Assembly: GCA_903894295.1 (NCBI GenBank)
Contig: CAITPI010000044.1
Coordinates: forward strand, 1-41,212
Length of the DNA stretch: 41,212 nt
Direction of reading: 5' to 3'
DNA from: an uncultured Acidimicrobiaceae bacterium
GTDB lineage: Bacteria; Actinomycetota; Acidimicrobiia; Acidimicrobiales; RAAP-2
The position numbers and the translations under genes are program-made. This document shows, piece by piece, positions 24,167 to 32,053 of this stretch. The number at the start of each line of letters is the position of its first letter. Within the stretch, counting starts at the first letter, position 1. The notes under the pieces were generated by a model that worked only from the letters and a program-made list of their open reading frames with translations, made no database searches and was not told the DNA's origin.

Positions 24167-25590
24167 CGCCGCCCGATTCCCTGGTAGGCGAAGTCCAGCC
24201 GACGGAGCTGGGCCGGATCCAGGAGATTGCGGGCGTCCACCACGACCGGTGCGGCCATCTCCTCGCGTACCCGCGAGAAGTCGAGCCACCGGAAGGCGTC
24301 CCACTCGGTCAGAACCACCAGCACCGCCGCCCCCCGGCACGCAGCGTAGGCATCAGGGTAGGCCTTAAGGCCCCGGGCCATCGCCTCTTCGTCGTGGTCG
24401 CCGTAGGAGTCGAATCCGGACAGACCCTCCACCGTGGTGGACTCCTCGCCGGCCGGGACGTGCACCGTGGGGTCGTAGGCCCGGACCTCCGCCCCACCGG
24501 CCACCAGGCGTCGGATGACCTCCACCGACGGGGAGTTGCGGAGATCGTCGGTGCCGGCCTTGAACGTGAGACCCCAGACCGCCACCGTCACGCCGTCGAA
24601 CTCGTCGGCCGTCCCGGCCCGTTCGGAATCGAGTCCGGCCGCGGTGCGGATCTTGTTGACCACCCGGACGAACTGCTCGTCGTTGGTGGCGATGGCCCCC
24701 TTCAGGAAGGAAAAATCGTACCCGGCACTCTCGGCGATGTGGACCAATGCCCGGGTGTCCTTGGGGAGACAGCTCCCACCCCAACCCGGTCCCGGTTTCA
24801 GGAACTCGAACCCGATGCGCTTGTCGTAACCGAGACCGAGGATGACGTCACGGACGTCGGCCCCCACTGCTTCGCACAGGCCCGCCACGGCGTTCACGAA
24901 ACTCAGCTTCGTGGCCAGGAAGGCGTTCGAGGCGTACTTGATGGTCTCGGCAGTCGCCGCATCGGTGATCAACAGGGGGGCCCGGGTTCCGGAGAACAAC
25001 TCTCCCACCTTGGCCGCCGCTTCCTGGCTGTCGGCCCCCACCACGATCCGCTCCGGGTGCAGGCTGTCGGGCACCGCGGTGCCTTCCCGGAGGAACTCCG
25101 GATTCGAAACCACCTGGACGTCGGACCGGGCCAACACCCGCTCCACCACCAGGGTGGAGCCAACCGGAACGGTCGACTTGTTCACGATGATCGTCCCCGG
25201 TCGGAGATGAGGGGCAATCTCCTTGGCCACCGCTTCCACAAACGACAGGTCGGCCGAACCATCGGCCCCCTGCGGAGTGGGCACGCAGAGAAACACGAAC
25301 TCGGCGTCCTGGACGGCGGCCGTGGCCCCGAGCACGAAGTTCAGGTGACCGGACGCCTGCCCGGCCTGCACCAGTTCTTCCAGGTTCTCCTCCACGATGG
25401 GAACCTTGCCGGCCTGGAGCATCGCCACCCGCTCGGCGTTGGCGTCGCCGCAGGTCACCCGGTGGCCCAGATGGGCCAGGGTCGCAGCCGTCGGCAGACC
25501 CACGTAGCCGACACCGATGACCGCCACCCGGCGCGACTCCCCGGTCGGAGCCATCGCTGCCGTTCGCGCATGGTCGGGACCGTCTGCCAT
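24163..25590 (-). CDS. ugd: UDP-glucose 6-dehydrogenase
   Basis: 475 residues. The N-terminal NAD domain has RVAVIGVGYVGLPTAATLA; VFLCVPTPQG and VNKSTVPVGST follow. The central domain has NPEFLREGTA and the catalytic GWGGSCLPKD with Cys274; the C-terminal UDP-binding domain has VAVWGLTFKAGTDDLRNSPS. It oxidises UDP-glucose twice to UDP-glucuronate. I chose ATG 25590, preceded by GAGGAGAAGGA, over longer in-frame options; an internal ATG (MAPTGESRR, residue 13) is also possible. It is about 80 bp after rmlD on the same strand, and coupled to the decarboxylase downstream. The motifs would also fit UDP-N-acetylmannosamine dehydrogenase-like relatives, but the partner gene argues for UDP-glucose. 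Confidence 0.94.
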   Translation of the reverse strand: MADGPDHARTAAMAPTGESRRVAVIGVGYVGLPTAATLAHLGHRVTCGDANAERVAMLQAGKVPIVEENLEELVQAGQASGHLNFVLGATAAVQDAEFVFLCVPTPQGADGSADLSFVEAVAKEIAPHLRPGTIIVNKSTVPVGSTLVVERVLARSDVQVVSNPEFLREGTAVPDSLHPERIVVGADSQEAAAKVGELFSGTRAPLLITDAATAETIKYASNAFLATKLSFVNAVAGLCEAVGADVRDVILGLGYDKRIGFEFLKPGPGWGGSCLPKDTRALVHIAESAGYDFSFLKGAIATNDEQFVRVVNKIRTAAGLDSERAGTADEFDGVTVAVWGLTFKAGTDDLRNSPSVEVIRRLVAGGAEVRAYDPTVHVPAGEESTTVEGLSGFDSYGDHDEEAMARGLKAYPDAYAACRGAAVLVVLTEWDAFRWLDFSRVREEMAAPVVVDARNLLDPAQLRRLDFAYQGIGRR

Positions 25591-25670
25591 TCCTTCTCCT
25601 CGTGTTGTCATGCTCGTGTTCTGCCCCGGCCGTGGCGGGATCGGCCCACCAACCACCTGCTCTGCTGCAC

Positions 25671-26600
25671 TCAGGACGTCAGCGCGCCAACCAGGCGGGC
25701 CAGTCCGTCGGTCCATTCTGGCAGCATCGGGAGGCCACTCAGGCGGAGGGCGGCGTTTTCCAGCCGGGAGTTGGCCGGACGGGGCGCCGGACGGGGTGGA
25801 TCCAGGTCGCCCGTGGCAATCGGTTCCACCCGGCCGGGATCGTGGCCGGCGGCGGCCAGGGTGGCCCGGACGAAGCCGAACCAGGTCGTCTCTCCCTGGT
25901 TGGTGACGTGGAAGATGCCGGGCCGACGGTCCAGGCCCAGCCGGATCACGGCCTCGGCCAGGTCGGCCGTGAAGGTCGGACATCCATGCTGGTCGTCGAC
26001 GAAGCGCAGGATCCCGTCCCCGGCCGCCAGTCGAAGGGCCGTCTTCACCATGTTTGCGCCGTGGGCGCCGTTCACCCAGGAGGTTCGCACCACGGTGGCC
26101 GACGCCCCGGCGATGGCAAGAACTTCCTGTTCGCCTCCGCGCTTGCTGGCCCCGTACACCGACACCGGATGGGTCTGGTCCCACTCCAGATACGGCGCCT
26201 TCTTGGTGCCGTCGAAGACGTAGTCGGTCGAGACGTAGACCACGTGGGCGCCCACCTTCACGGCGGCTTCGGCCAGGTGGCGCGTGCCCATCGCGTTGAT
26301 CCGCCAGGCCGCATCCACCTCGGTTTCGGCGGCATCCACGGCGGTGTAGGCACCTCCGTGGAGGATCACATCCGGACGGAACGAGTACACGGTGTCGAAG
26401 ATGACGTCCCTCTGGGCCAGATCCATCGTGTCCGAGTTGGTGGCCAGGACCTCGACCGACCCGGGACGCCAGGCAGAAAGCAGCGTCTGTTCACCTGGCG
26501 GGCGTCCCCCCACGGCCACCCCGGTCGTCAACAGGTCGGCCATGTCCCGACCGAGCTGGCCACGGGCTCCGGTCAAAAGGATGCGCAGCGGTGCCGCCAT
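25671..26600 (-). CDS. rmlD: dTDP-4-dehydrorhamnose reductase RmlD
   Basis: 309 residues. RILLTGARGQLGRDM is the NADPH loop, followed by DVILHGGAYTAVDAAETE, YVSTDYVFDGTK, PVSVYGASKRGGE (YxxxK) and VVRTSWVNGAHGANMVKT, all RmlD hallmarks. It reduces dTDP-4-keto-L-rhamnose to dTDP-L-rhamnose. The ATG at 26600 shares one base with the rmlB stop (TGATG), showing coupling. Neither rmlA nor rmlC is in the window; they must be elsewhere. The C-terminus contains a Pro/Arg-rich link (PPRPAPRPANS) found in other members. Rhamnose made here is the expected donor for the WbbL-like enzyme downstream. Confidence 0.95.
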   Translation of the reverse strand: MAAPLRILLTGARGQLGRDMADLLTTGVAVGGRPPGEQTLLSAWRPGSVEVLATNSDTMDLAQRDVIFDTVYSFRPDVILHGGAYTAVDAAETEVDAAWRINAMGTRHLAEAAVKVGAHVVYVSTDYVFDGTKKAPYLEWDQTHPVSVYGASKRGGEQEVLAIAGASATVVRTSWVNGAHGANMVKTALRLAAGDGILRFVDDQHGCPTFTADLAEAVIRLGLDRRPGIFHVTNQGETTWFGFVRATLAAAGHDPGRVEPIATGDLDPPRPAPRPANSRLENAALRLSGLPMLPEWTDGLARLVGALTS

Positions 26601-27613
26601 CAGCGGTTGGCGGGATCGCCCCAAGCACCCTCGACCACCGGGGCCCGATCGCGCAGTGGCTCCCACCATGCCCGGTGCTCGGCATACCAGCGGACCGTGT
26701 CGGCCAGACCTTGATCGAACGGAACCTGGGCGTCCCAGCCCAGTTCCCGCCGGATCTTCGACGAGTCCAGCAGGTAGCGCCGGTCATGACTGGGGCGATC
26801 GGGCACGATCTCCTTCAGGCTGTCCGGGCGACCGGTGGCGGCCAGCACGGCGTTGGCGATCTCCTCGACGCTGGCCTCGATGCCACTTCCCACGTTGTAG
26901 GTCTCGCCCACCACTCCCTGGTGCAGCACGAGGTCGATGGCCCGGCAGTGGTCGTCGACGTGCAACCACTCCCGGCGGTTCTGGGTCGAGGCGTACAGCG
27001 GGAGGGGCTGGTCATCGAGGGCCCGGGACGTGAACAGCGGGATGACCTTCTCCGGGAACTGGTAGGGGCCGTAGTTGTTGCAGCAGTTGGTGATGGTGGC
27101 GGGCAGGTCGTAGGTCTCCACGTAGGCCCGTACCGCATGGTCACCTCCGGCCTTGGAAGCGTTGTAGGGCGTCCGGGGCCGATACGGCGTCTCTTCGGTG
27201 AAGAGCTCGTCCGAGTCGAGGGCGAGGTCGCCGTAGACCTCGCAGGTCGAGATGTGATGGAAACGGGCCACTCCGTGGCGGCGGGCCGCCTCGGCCAACG
27301 TCTGGGTACCGAGCACGTTGGTCCGGAAGAACAGGCCGGGATTCAAGATGGCAAGGGAGTTGTGGGACTCGGCGGCGAAGTTGACGATCACGTCGATGTC
27401 GTGGGCCGCCAGGGTGGACATCACCCCGTCGAGATCCCCGATGTCTCCCTGCACGAAGTCGCACCGGTCGGCCACGTCATCCAGGTTCGGCCGGTTGCCG
27501 GCGTACGTCAGTACGTCGAAGGCCACCACATGGTCGTCAGGATGTTCGTTTACCCAGTAGCGCACGAAGTTCGAACCGATAAACCCCGCACCACCCGTCA
27601 CCAGAACTCGCAT
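26600..27613 (-). CDS. rmlB: dTDP-glucose 4,6-dehydratase RmlB-like, variant active site
   Basis: 337 residues, extended SDR with GGAGFIGSNF at the N-terminus, TYAGNRPNL, NFAAESHNSLAI, YNASK (Tyr150, Lys154), NNYGPYQFPEKVIPLF and NRREWLHVDDHC, so clearly RmlB-type. It should make dTDP-4-keto-6-deoxyglucose. Where classic RmlB reads STDEVYG, with Asp and Glu as acid/base pair, this protein reads STCEVYG: Cys124 replaces Asp while Glu125 is kept. I recall the same variant in other actinobacterial sequences, so it is probably a real subclade rather than an error. The ATG is six bases after TAGCCT and likely leaderless. It opens the long minus-strand sugar gene run and is coupled to rmlD. Confidence 0.93.
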   Translation of the reverse strand: MRVLVTGGAGFIGSNFVRYWVNEHPDDHVVAFDVLTYAGNRPNLDDVADRCDFVQGDIGDLDGVMSTLAAHDIDVIVNFAAESHNSLAILNPGLFFRTNVLGTQTLAEAARRHGVARFHHISTCEVYGDLALDSDELFTEETPYRPRTPYNASKAGGDHAVRAYVETYDLPATITNCCNNYGPYQFPEKVIPLFTSRALDDQPLPLYASTQNRREWLHVDDHCRAIDLVLHQGVVGETYNVGSGIEASVEEIANAVLAATGRPDSLKEIVPDRPSHDRRYLLDSSKIRRELGWDAQVPFDQGLADTVRWYAEHRAWWEPLRDRAPVVEGAWGDPANR

Positions 27614-27619
27614 GCGTTC

Positions 27620-27625
27620 AGGCTA
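27620..27625 (-). promoter_or_regulatory. Putative -10 element of leaderless rmlB operon
   Basis: TAGCCT is six bases before the rmlB ATG at 27613. No consensus -35 is evident. This is the likely head promoter of the nucleotide-sugar gene run. Confidence 0.5.
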
Positions 27626-27690
27626 CTTTGACCGTCCCCGTTCCCGGTAGGGGCAATTTTGGCGTTCGTCCCACCCGGTCACCATCCGGA

Positions 27691-27706
27691 TCATGGAGCT
27701 CCATGA
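27691..27706. promoter_or_regulatory. Perfect 16-bp palindrome, candidate operator
   Basis: TCATGGAGCTCCATGA is an exact inverted repeat with no central spacer. It lies in the 115-bp gap between the birA stop and the rmlB start, about 70 bp upstream of the rmlB -10 element. The size and symmetry fit a dimeric regulator site; it is not followed by a T-run, so it is not a standard terminator. Function is inferred. Confidence 0.4.
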
Positions 27707-27728
27707 CCATCGGGGATCCGAGGCGCCG

Positions 27729-28526
27729 TCACGCCCCGGCCGACCGGAGGTGTACGACGTCCCCGGCCACAACGATCCGGGAGACCCCGTCGGCCACGAC
27801 CACCAGGTGACCCTCGGGGGTGAGGTCGGTGGCCACGCCCTCGAACCGGCCATCAGCCAGTTCGACCCTCACCCGGGTGCCGAGTGTCGAACACGACGCC
27901 TTCAGGTCTCCGGCCAGCCTTCTCCGGCCGGCGGGACTCTCCAGATCGGCGGCCCGTAGAACGACGGCATCCACCAGGGCATCGAAGACGGCGTCACGGT
28001 CGACCGGCCGACCCGCCAGCCGCGACAGCGACGTCGCCTCGACCCCTAGAGGTCCCTCGTCGCCCTCACCCGGCCAGCCCACGTTCAGTCCGATGCCGAC
28101 CACAATCGCCCCGGACTGGCCCTCCCCGGTGCCGGTTCCCCCGCCCGACAGGTCGGCTTCGGCCAGGACGCCGGCCAGTTTGGCCCCACCCGGCCCGAGC
28201 AGGTCGTTGGGCCACTTCACCCTGACCAGACCGGCCAGTTCGGGTTCGACGCGACCAAGCGCGTCCATTGCGGCCAGGGTCACCGCCGCACTGGCCAGGT
28301 ACCGCTCGTCAACCGTCAAGGCCGGCCGCAGCAGCATCGACACCAACAGGTTGGCGCCGGACGGAGCCTCCCAGGTCCTTCCCCGCCGGCCCCGGCCCGC
28401 CGTCTGGTGGTCGGCGGCGACCACAACCCCGGCCGGTGCGCCTTCCCGGGCCAGATCGAGCAGATAACGGTTGGTCGAATCGAGCTCGGCAAAGCGCCGG
28501 ATGTCGGGAACGAAGGCAGCAGGCAT
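27729..28526 (-). CDS. birA: Biotin--[acetyl-CoA-carboxylase] ligase BirA
   Basis: 265 residues. The biotin-adenylate loop GRGRRGRTW is at 44-52, KWPNDLL at 104-110, then [12 protein letters not shown] and [11 protein letters not shown]; the C-terminal SH3-like domain has [20 protein letters not shown]. The enzyme activates biotin with ATP and attaches it to the lysine of carboxyl-carrier proteins. It lacks the N-terminal helix-turn-helix domain of E. coli BirA and so is not expected to repress biotin genes. It is divergent from the carboxylase alpha subunit, whose AMKM lysine is the obvious substrate. TAGGGT seven bases before the ATG suggests leaderless initiation; no Shine-Dalgarno is seen. 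Confidence 0.95.
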   Translation of the reverse strand: MPAAFVPDIRRFAELDSTNRYLLDLAREGAPAGVVVAADHQTAGRGRRGRTWEAPSGANLLVSMLLRPALTVDERYLASAAVTLAAMDALGRVEPELAGLVRVKWPNDLLGPGGAKLAGVLAEADLSGGGTGTGEGQSGAIVVGIGLNVGWPGEGDEGPLGVEATSLSRLAGRPVDRDAVFDALVDAVVLRAADLESPAGRRRLAGDLKASCSTLGTRVRVELADGRFEGVATDLTPEGHLVVVADGVSRIVVAGDVVHLRSAGA

Positions 28527-28533
28527 GGCACGT

Positions 28534-28563
28534 ACCCTACGACCATGGGAGGCTGACTACGCT
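28534..28563. promoter_or_regulatory. Divergent birA / carboxylase promoter region
   Basis: On the minus strand TAGGGT (28534-28539) lies seven bases before the birA ATG. On the plus strand TACGCT (28558-28563) would start transcription near 28570, leaving a leader of about 28 bases with GGAAAGG before the GTG at 28598. The -35 regions would overlap, so the two genes may be co-regulated. Both are predictions from spacing. Confidence 0.4.
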
Positions 28564-28597
28564 TGCGGGAACATCCCTGATCGGAAAGGCAGCCAGC

Positions 28598-30361
28598 GTG
28601 CTGAAGAAGGTTCTCATCGCCAACCGTGGAGAGATCGCCGTCCGGGTCATCCGGACCTGTCGCGAACTCGGAATCACCACCGTCGCCGTCTACTCGGAGC
28701 TGGACCGGGACGCCCTCCACGTGCGTCTCGCCGACGAGGCGTACGCCCTCGGCGGACAGACCGCGGCCGAGTCCTACCTGAACACCGAGGCCATTCTCGA
28801 CATCATCGAGCGTTCCGGAGCCGACGGCGTCCACCCCGGCTACGGGTTCTTCTCGGAGAACACCGACTTCGCCCGGGCAATCACGGAGCGGGGCGTCACG
28901 TTCATCGGCCCGCCGCCCGAAGCCATCGAGGTCATGGGTGACAAGATCAGCGCCCGCCACGCCGCAGAAGCCGCCGGTGTTTCCGGGGTGCCCGGCCGCA
29001 CCGACGTGCTCGAATCGGGCGACGAAGTCGTCGCCTTCGGCAACGAGTTCGGCTGGCCGGTCGCCATCAAGGCCGCCTACGGCGGTGGTGGCCGGGGCAT
29101 GAAGGTCGTCAACGCCCCCGAAGAGGCCGCCGAGGCACTCGAGTCGGCCATGCGGGAGTCCACTGCCTACTTCGGACGCAGCGAGTGCTACGTCGAGCGC
29201 TATCTGGCGTGGCCTCGCCACGTGGAGATGCAGGTCATCGCCGACACCCACGGCAACACCCTGTGGCTGGGCGAACGGGACTGCTCGGCCCAGCGCCGGC
29301 ACCAGAAGCTGATCGAAGAGTCACCCGCCCCGGACTTCCCCGACGAGGTCCGTCGGGCCATGGGCGAGGCGTCCGTGAAGGTGGCCGAAGCCTGCGGGTA
29401 CGTCAACGCCGGAACGGTCGAGTTCCTCTACCAGAACGGCGAGTTCTTCTTCCTCGAGATGAACACCCGGCTCCAGGTGGAACATCCGGTCACCGAACTG
29501 GTCACCGGCCTCGATCTCGTGGAGTGGCAGCTGCGGGTCGCCTCGGGCGAGCCGCTCGGCTTCACCCAGGACGAAGTCCAGCGCAACGGCCACGCCTTCG
29601 AGGTTCGCATCAACGCCGAGAACCCGGCCGGAGGCGCCTTCACGCCCTCGCCGGGCACGATCACCCGCATGGTGAGCCCGGGAGGACCCGGCGTGCGCCT
29701 CGACGCCGGCTACGAATCGGGTGACACCGTCAGCCAGTACTACGACAACCTGGTGGCCAAACTCTGTGTGTGGGCTCCGGACCGGGACGCCGCCCGCCGT
29801 CGCATGTTGCGGGCCATCTCCGAGACCGTGGTCGAAGGGGTCGCCACCACCTTGCCGGCCGATGTCGCCATTCTGGAGCACCCTGACTTCGTGGCCGGCC
29901 AACACTCCACCAACTGGGTGGAGCAGACGCTCGACCTGAGTGGCATCGCGGCCCCGGTTGCTCCCGCCCCCGCCGGAGGCGACGAGACGCCGAAGGTCCT
30001 ACGGGACATCACCACCGAAGTCGACGGACGGCGCTACCAGGTGAAGCTGTGGGTCCCCGATCTCGGCGACATGGTGGTGGCTACGGCCGGCAAGTCCGGA
30101 GGCGCATCCGGCCCCAAGCGCACCAAGACCGCCGCGGCAGTGGGCGGTTCGGGCACGGTGGCCGTTCCCATGCAGGGCACCATCGTGAAGGTCATGGTCG
30201 AAGTCGGCGACGAGGTCGAAGTCGGCCAGACCATCTGCGTGCTCGAAGCCATGAAGATGGAGAACAACGTCAACGCCGAGAAGGCCGGGAAGGTCACCGA
30301 AGTCAAGGTGGCGGCCGGAGAAGCGGTCGGCCCGGGCGATGTGATTGCGGTGATCGAGTAG
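28598..30361 (+). CDS. accA: Acyl-CoA carboxylase alpha subunit (biotin carboxylase + biotin carrier)
   Basis: 587 residues. The biotin carboxylase part begins [20 protein letters not shown] and has [10 protein letters not shown], the ATP-grasp Gly-rich loop [40 protein letters not shown] and [14 protein letters not shown] linker from about 455 joins a C-terminal biotinyl domain with [10 protein letters not shown], the modified lysine being Lys553. It carboxylates biotin with ATP and bicarbonate; a beta subunit (not in the window) transfers CO2 to acetyl- or propionyl-CoA. The start is GTG 28598 with GGAAAGG eight bases upstream; the frame remains open further upstream across the birA promoter, but without family sequence. 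A convergent methylmalonyl-CoA mutase nearby favours a propionyl-CoA role. Confidence 0.96.
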   Translation: MLKKVLIANRGEIAVRVIRTCRELGITTVAVYSELDRDALHVRLADEAYALGGQTAAESYLNTEAILDIIERSGADGVHPGYGFFSENTDFARAITERGVTFIGPPPEAIEVMGDKISARHAAEAAGVSGVPGRTDVLESGDEVVAFGNEFGWPVAIKAAYGGGGRGMKVVNAPEEAAEALESAMRESTAYFGRSECYVERYLAWPRHVEMQVIADTHGNTLWLGERDCSAQRRHQKLIEESPAPDFPDEVRRAMGEASVKVAEACGYVNAGTVEFLYQNGEFFFLEMNTRLQVEHPVTELVTGLDLVEWQLRVASGEPLGFTQDEVQRNGHAFEVRINAENPAGGAFTPSPGTITRMVSPGGPGVRLDAGYESGDTVSQYYDNLVAKLCVWAPDRDAARRRMLRAISETVVEGVATTLPADVAILEHPDFVAGQHSTNWVEQTLDLSGIAAPVAPAPAGGDETPKVLRDITTEVDGRRYQVKLWVPDLGDMVVATAGKSGGASGPKRTKTAAAVGGSGTVAVPMQGTIVKVMVEVGDEVEVGQTICVLEAMKMENNVNAEKAGKVTEVKVAAGEAVGPGDVIAVIE

Positions 30362-30363
30362 TC

Positions 30364-31506
30364 ATGGCGACCGTGTCGGCCGGGGCGAAGGAGGCGGCGA
30401 ACTCTTCCGTTGACGGCGACCTCGACCGGCTCATCGAACTCAGCCACACCATCCACGCCCATCCCGAGCTCGCCTTCGAAGAGGTCCGGGCCACCGAGTG
30501 GACGTCGAACATGCTCGCCGGGAGGGGATTTGCCGTCACCGGCAACGTGGCCGGTCTCGCCACCGCCTATGAGGCGACCTTTGGCTCCGGGCCCACGGTC
30601 GTTGGACTGTGCGTGGAGTACGACGCCCTGCCGGGCGTTGGACACGCCTGCGGCCACAACATCATCGCCGCCTCGTCGGTGGGGGCCGCCCTCGCCCTCG
30701 CCGGTGTGGCCGACGACCTCGGACTGACGGTCAAGGTCTTCGGGACCCCGGCCGAAGAGGGTGGGGGCGGCAAGGCCATCATGATCGATGCCGGGGTCTT
30801 CGCCGGTCTCGATGCCGCCATGATGGTCCACCCGTGGCCGAACGAGCGCCTCGAGGCGCAGTGTCTGGCCGTCTCCCACTTCGACGTGATCTACCGGGGC
30901 AAGAGCGCCCACGCTTCGGCTGCGCCCTTTGAGGGGATCAACGCCGGGGATGCGCTCACCCTGGCCCAGGTGGCGATCGGGCTGGCCCGCCAACAGTTGC
31001 GGCCGGGTGACCAGGTGCACGGAATCGTGACCAGTGGTGGCCAGGCTGCCAACATCATTCCCGACGAGACCCGGGGCCGCTTCATGTGCCGCTCGACCAC
31101 CATCGAGGCGCTCGAGCGGCTCGAGCCCCGGATCCGTTGCTGCTTCGAGGCCGGGGCGGTGGCCACCGGGGCCAGCCTGGAGTACGAGTCCCTGTCCGAG
31201 GTCTATACCCACATGGAGAGCGATCCGGTCCTGCTCGCCGCCTACCGGTCCAACGCCGAACACCTCGGACGGACCTTCACACTCGACGACGAAGGTGTTC
31301 CCCTCCCGACGATCTCGACCGACATGGCGAACGTCTCCCTGGTCGTGCCGTCCATCCACCCGCTGATCGCCATCGAGACCCGGGGTGCGGTGAACCACCA
31401 ACCGGAGTTCACCGCCGCCTGCATCACCGACTCGGCCGACCGGGCGGTGCGCGATGGGGCCCTGGCCCTGGCCTGGACCGCCATCGATGTTGCCGCTGGC
31501 GCCTGA
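30364..31506 (+). CDS. M20-family amidohydrolase (AbgB/M20D-like)
   Basis: 380 residues starting two bases after the carboxylase stop. It has RLIELSHTIHAHPELAFEEV, a standard M20D opening, the metal site GVGHACGHNI, TPAEEGGGGKAIMIDAGVF, GLDAAMMVHPW, and the lid domain with YRGKSAHASAAPFEGINAGD and SGGQAANIIPDETRGRF, then a final NHQPEF. It is a di-metal hydrolase of N-acyl or N-aminobenzoyl amino acids; resemblance is to the AbgB/amidohydrolase type, substrate unknown. Together with the GNAT gene, which overlaps its 3' end by 20 bp, it may act in acyl-amino-acid turnover. The operon with the carboxylase is implied by the 2-bp gap, though a functional link is not obvious. Confidence 0.92.
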   Translation: MATVSAGAKEAANSSVDGDLDRLIELSHTIHAHPELAFEEVRATEWTSNMLAGRGFAVTGNVAGLATAYEATFGSGPTVVGLCVEYDALPGVGHACGHNIIAASSVGAALALAGVADDLGLTVKVFGTPAEEGGGGKAIMIDAGVFAGLDAAMMVHPWPNERLEAQCLAVSHFDVIYRGKSAHASAAPFEGINAGDALTLAQVAIGLARQQLRPGDQVHGIVTSGGQAANIIPDETRGRFMCRSTTIEALERLEPRIRCCFEAGAVATGASLEYESLSEVYTHMESDPVLLAAYRSNAEHLGRTFTLDDEGVPLPTISTDMANVSLVVPSIHPLIAIETRGAVNHQPEFTAACITDSADRAVRDGALALAWTAIDVAAGA

Positions 31507-32044
31507 CTGGCCGATCACCACCGGCCGACTCGTCATCCGCCCGTGGACGATGGACGACCTGGCCGCCTTCGTCGACATCCGCAGCCGGGAGGAAGTCGTC
31601 CGCTACCTCTACGAAGTGGCGCTCGGGCCCTCGGACTCCGATCTCGCCCGGGAACGGCTCGCCGCTCGTCTTTCCGGACGGATCGACCGGGAGGACGAGT
31701 GGATGAACGTGGCCGTGGTGGTAGACGGAGTTCCGGTCGGCGACGTCGGACTGTGCGCCCGACCCCACCGGACCTTCGAACTCGGCTACGTCCTCCATCC
31801 CGACCACTGGGGGAAGGGCGTGGCCACCGAAGCAGCCGCCGCCCTCGTCTCTCTTGCCTTTTCCCACGGAGCGCACCGGATCATGGCCGACATCGATGCC
31901 CGCAACGCTGCCTCGGCCCGGGTCCTGGAGCGCCTCGGCTTCCGCCGGGAGGCACACTTCCACCAGGACCAATGGGTAAAGGGTGAGTGGACCGACACCT
32001 ACATCTACGCCCTCCTCGCCGACGAGTTCCCGCAGGCAACCTGA
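31487..32044 (+). CDS. GNAT-family N-acetyltransferase (RimJ/RimL-like)
   Basis: 185 residues. ITTGRLVIRPWTMDDLAAF opens the fold as in RimJ/RimL-type enzymes. ELGYVLHPDHWGKGVATEAAAALV contains the acetyl-CoA pyrophosphate-binding loop HWGKGVA, and NAASARVLERLGFRREAHF is the usual C-terminal motif. It transfers an acetyl group to a protein N-terminus or small amine, substrate unknown. The start at ATG 31487 lies within the last codons of the amidohydrolase gene (20-bp overlap), with a possible further upstream start at 31454 that is less family-like. It converges on the mutase gene with nine bases between stops. Confidence 0.92.
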   Translation: MLPLAPDWPITTGRLVIRPWTMDDLAAFVDIRSREEVVRYLYEVALGPSDSDLARERLAARLSGRIDREDEWMNVAVVVDGVPVGDVGLCARPHRTFELGYVLHPDHWGKGVATEAAAALVSLAFSHGAHRIMADIDARNAASARVLERLGFRREAHFHQDQWVKGEWTDTYIYALLADEFPQAT

Positions 32045-32053
32045 CCCGAGGGT

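Noticed and set aside
25620-25660. GGCCG/CGGCC hairpin between rmlD and UDP-glucose dehydrogenase genes
   Set aside because: Five-pair stem with no T-run; in such GC-rich DNA this is expected by chance.
27635-27660. Hairpin CCCC...GGGG followed by CAATTTT as a terminator
   Set aside because: The T-run is on the plus strand while the flanking genes are transcribed leftward, and the stem is only four pairs.
30034-31578. Minus-strand frame opposite the amidohydrolase
   Set aside because: Gly/His/Asp-rich shadow of the M20 gene, no motifs.
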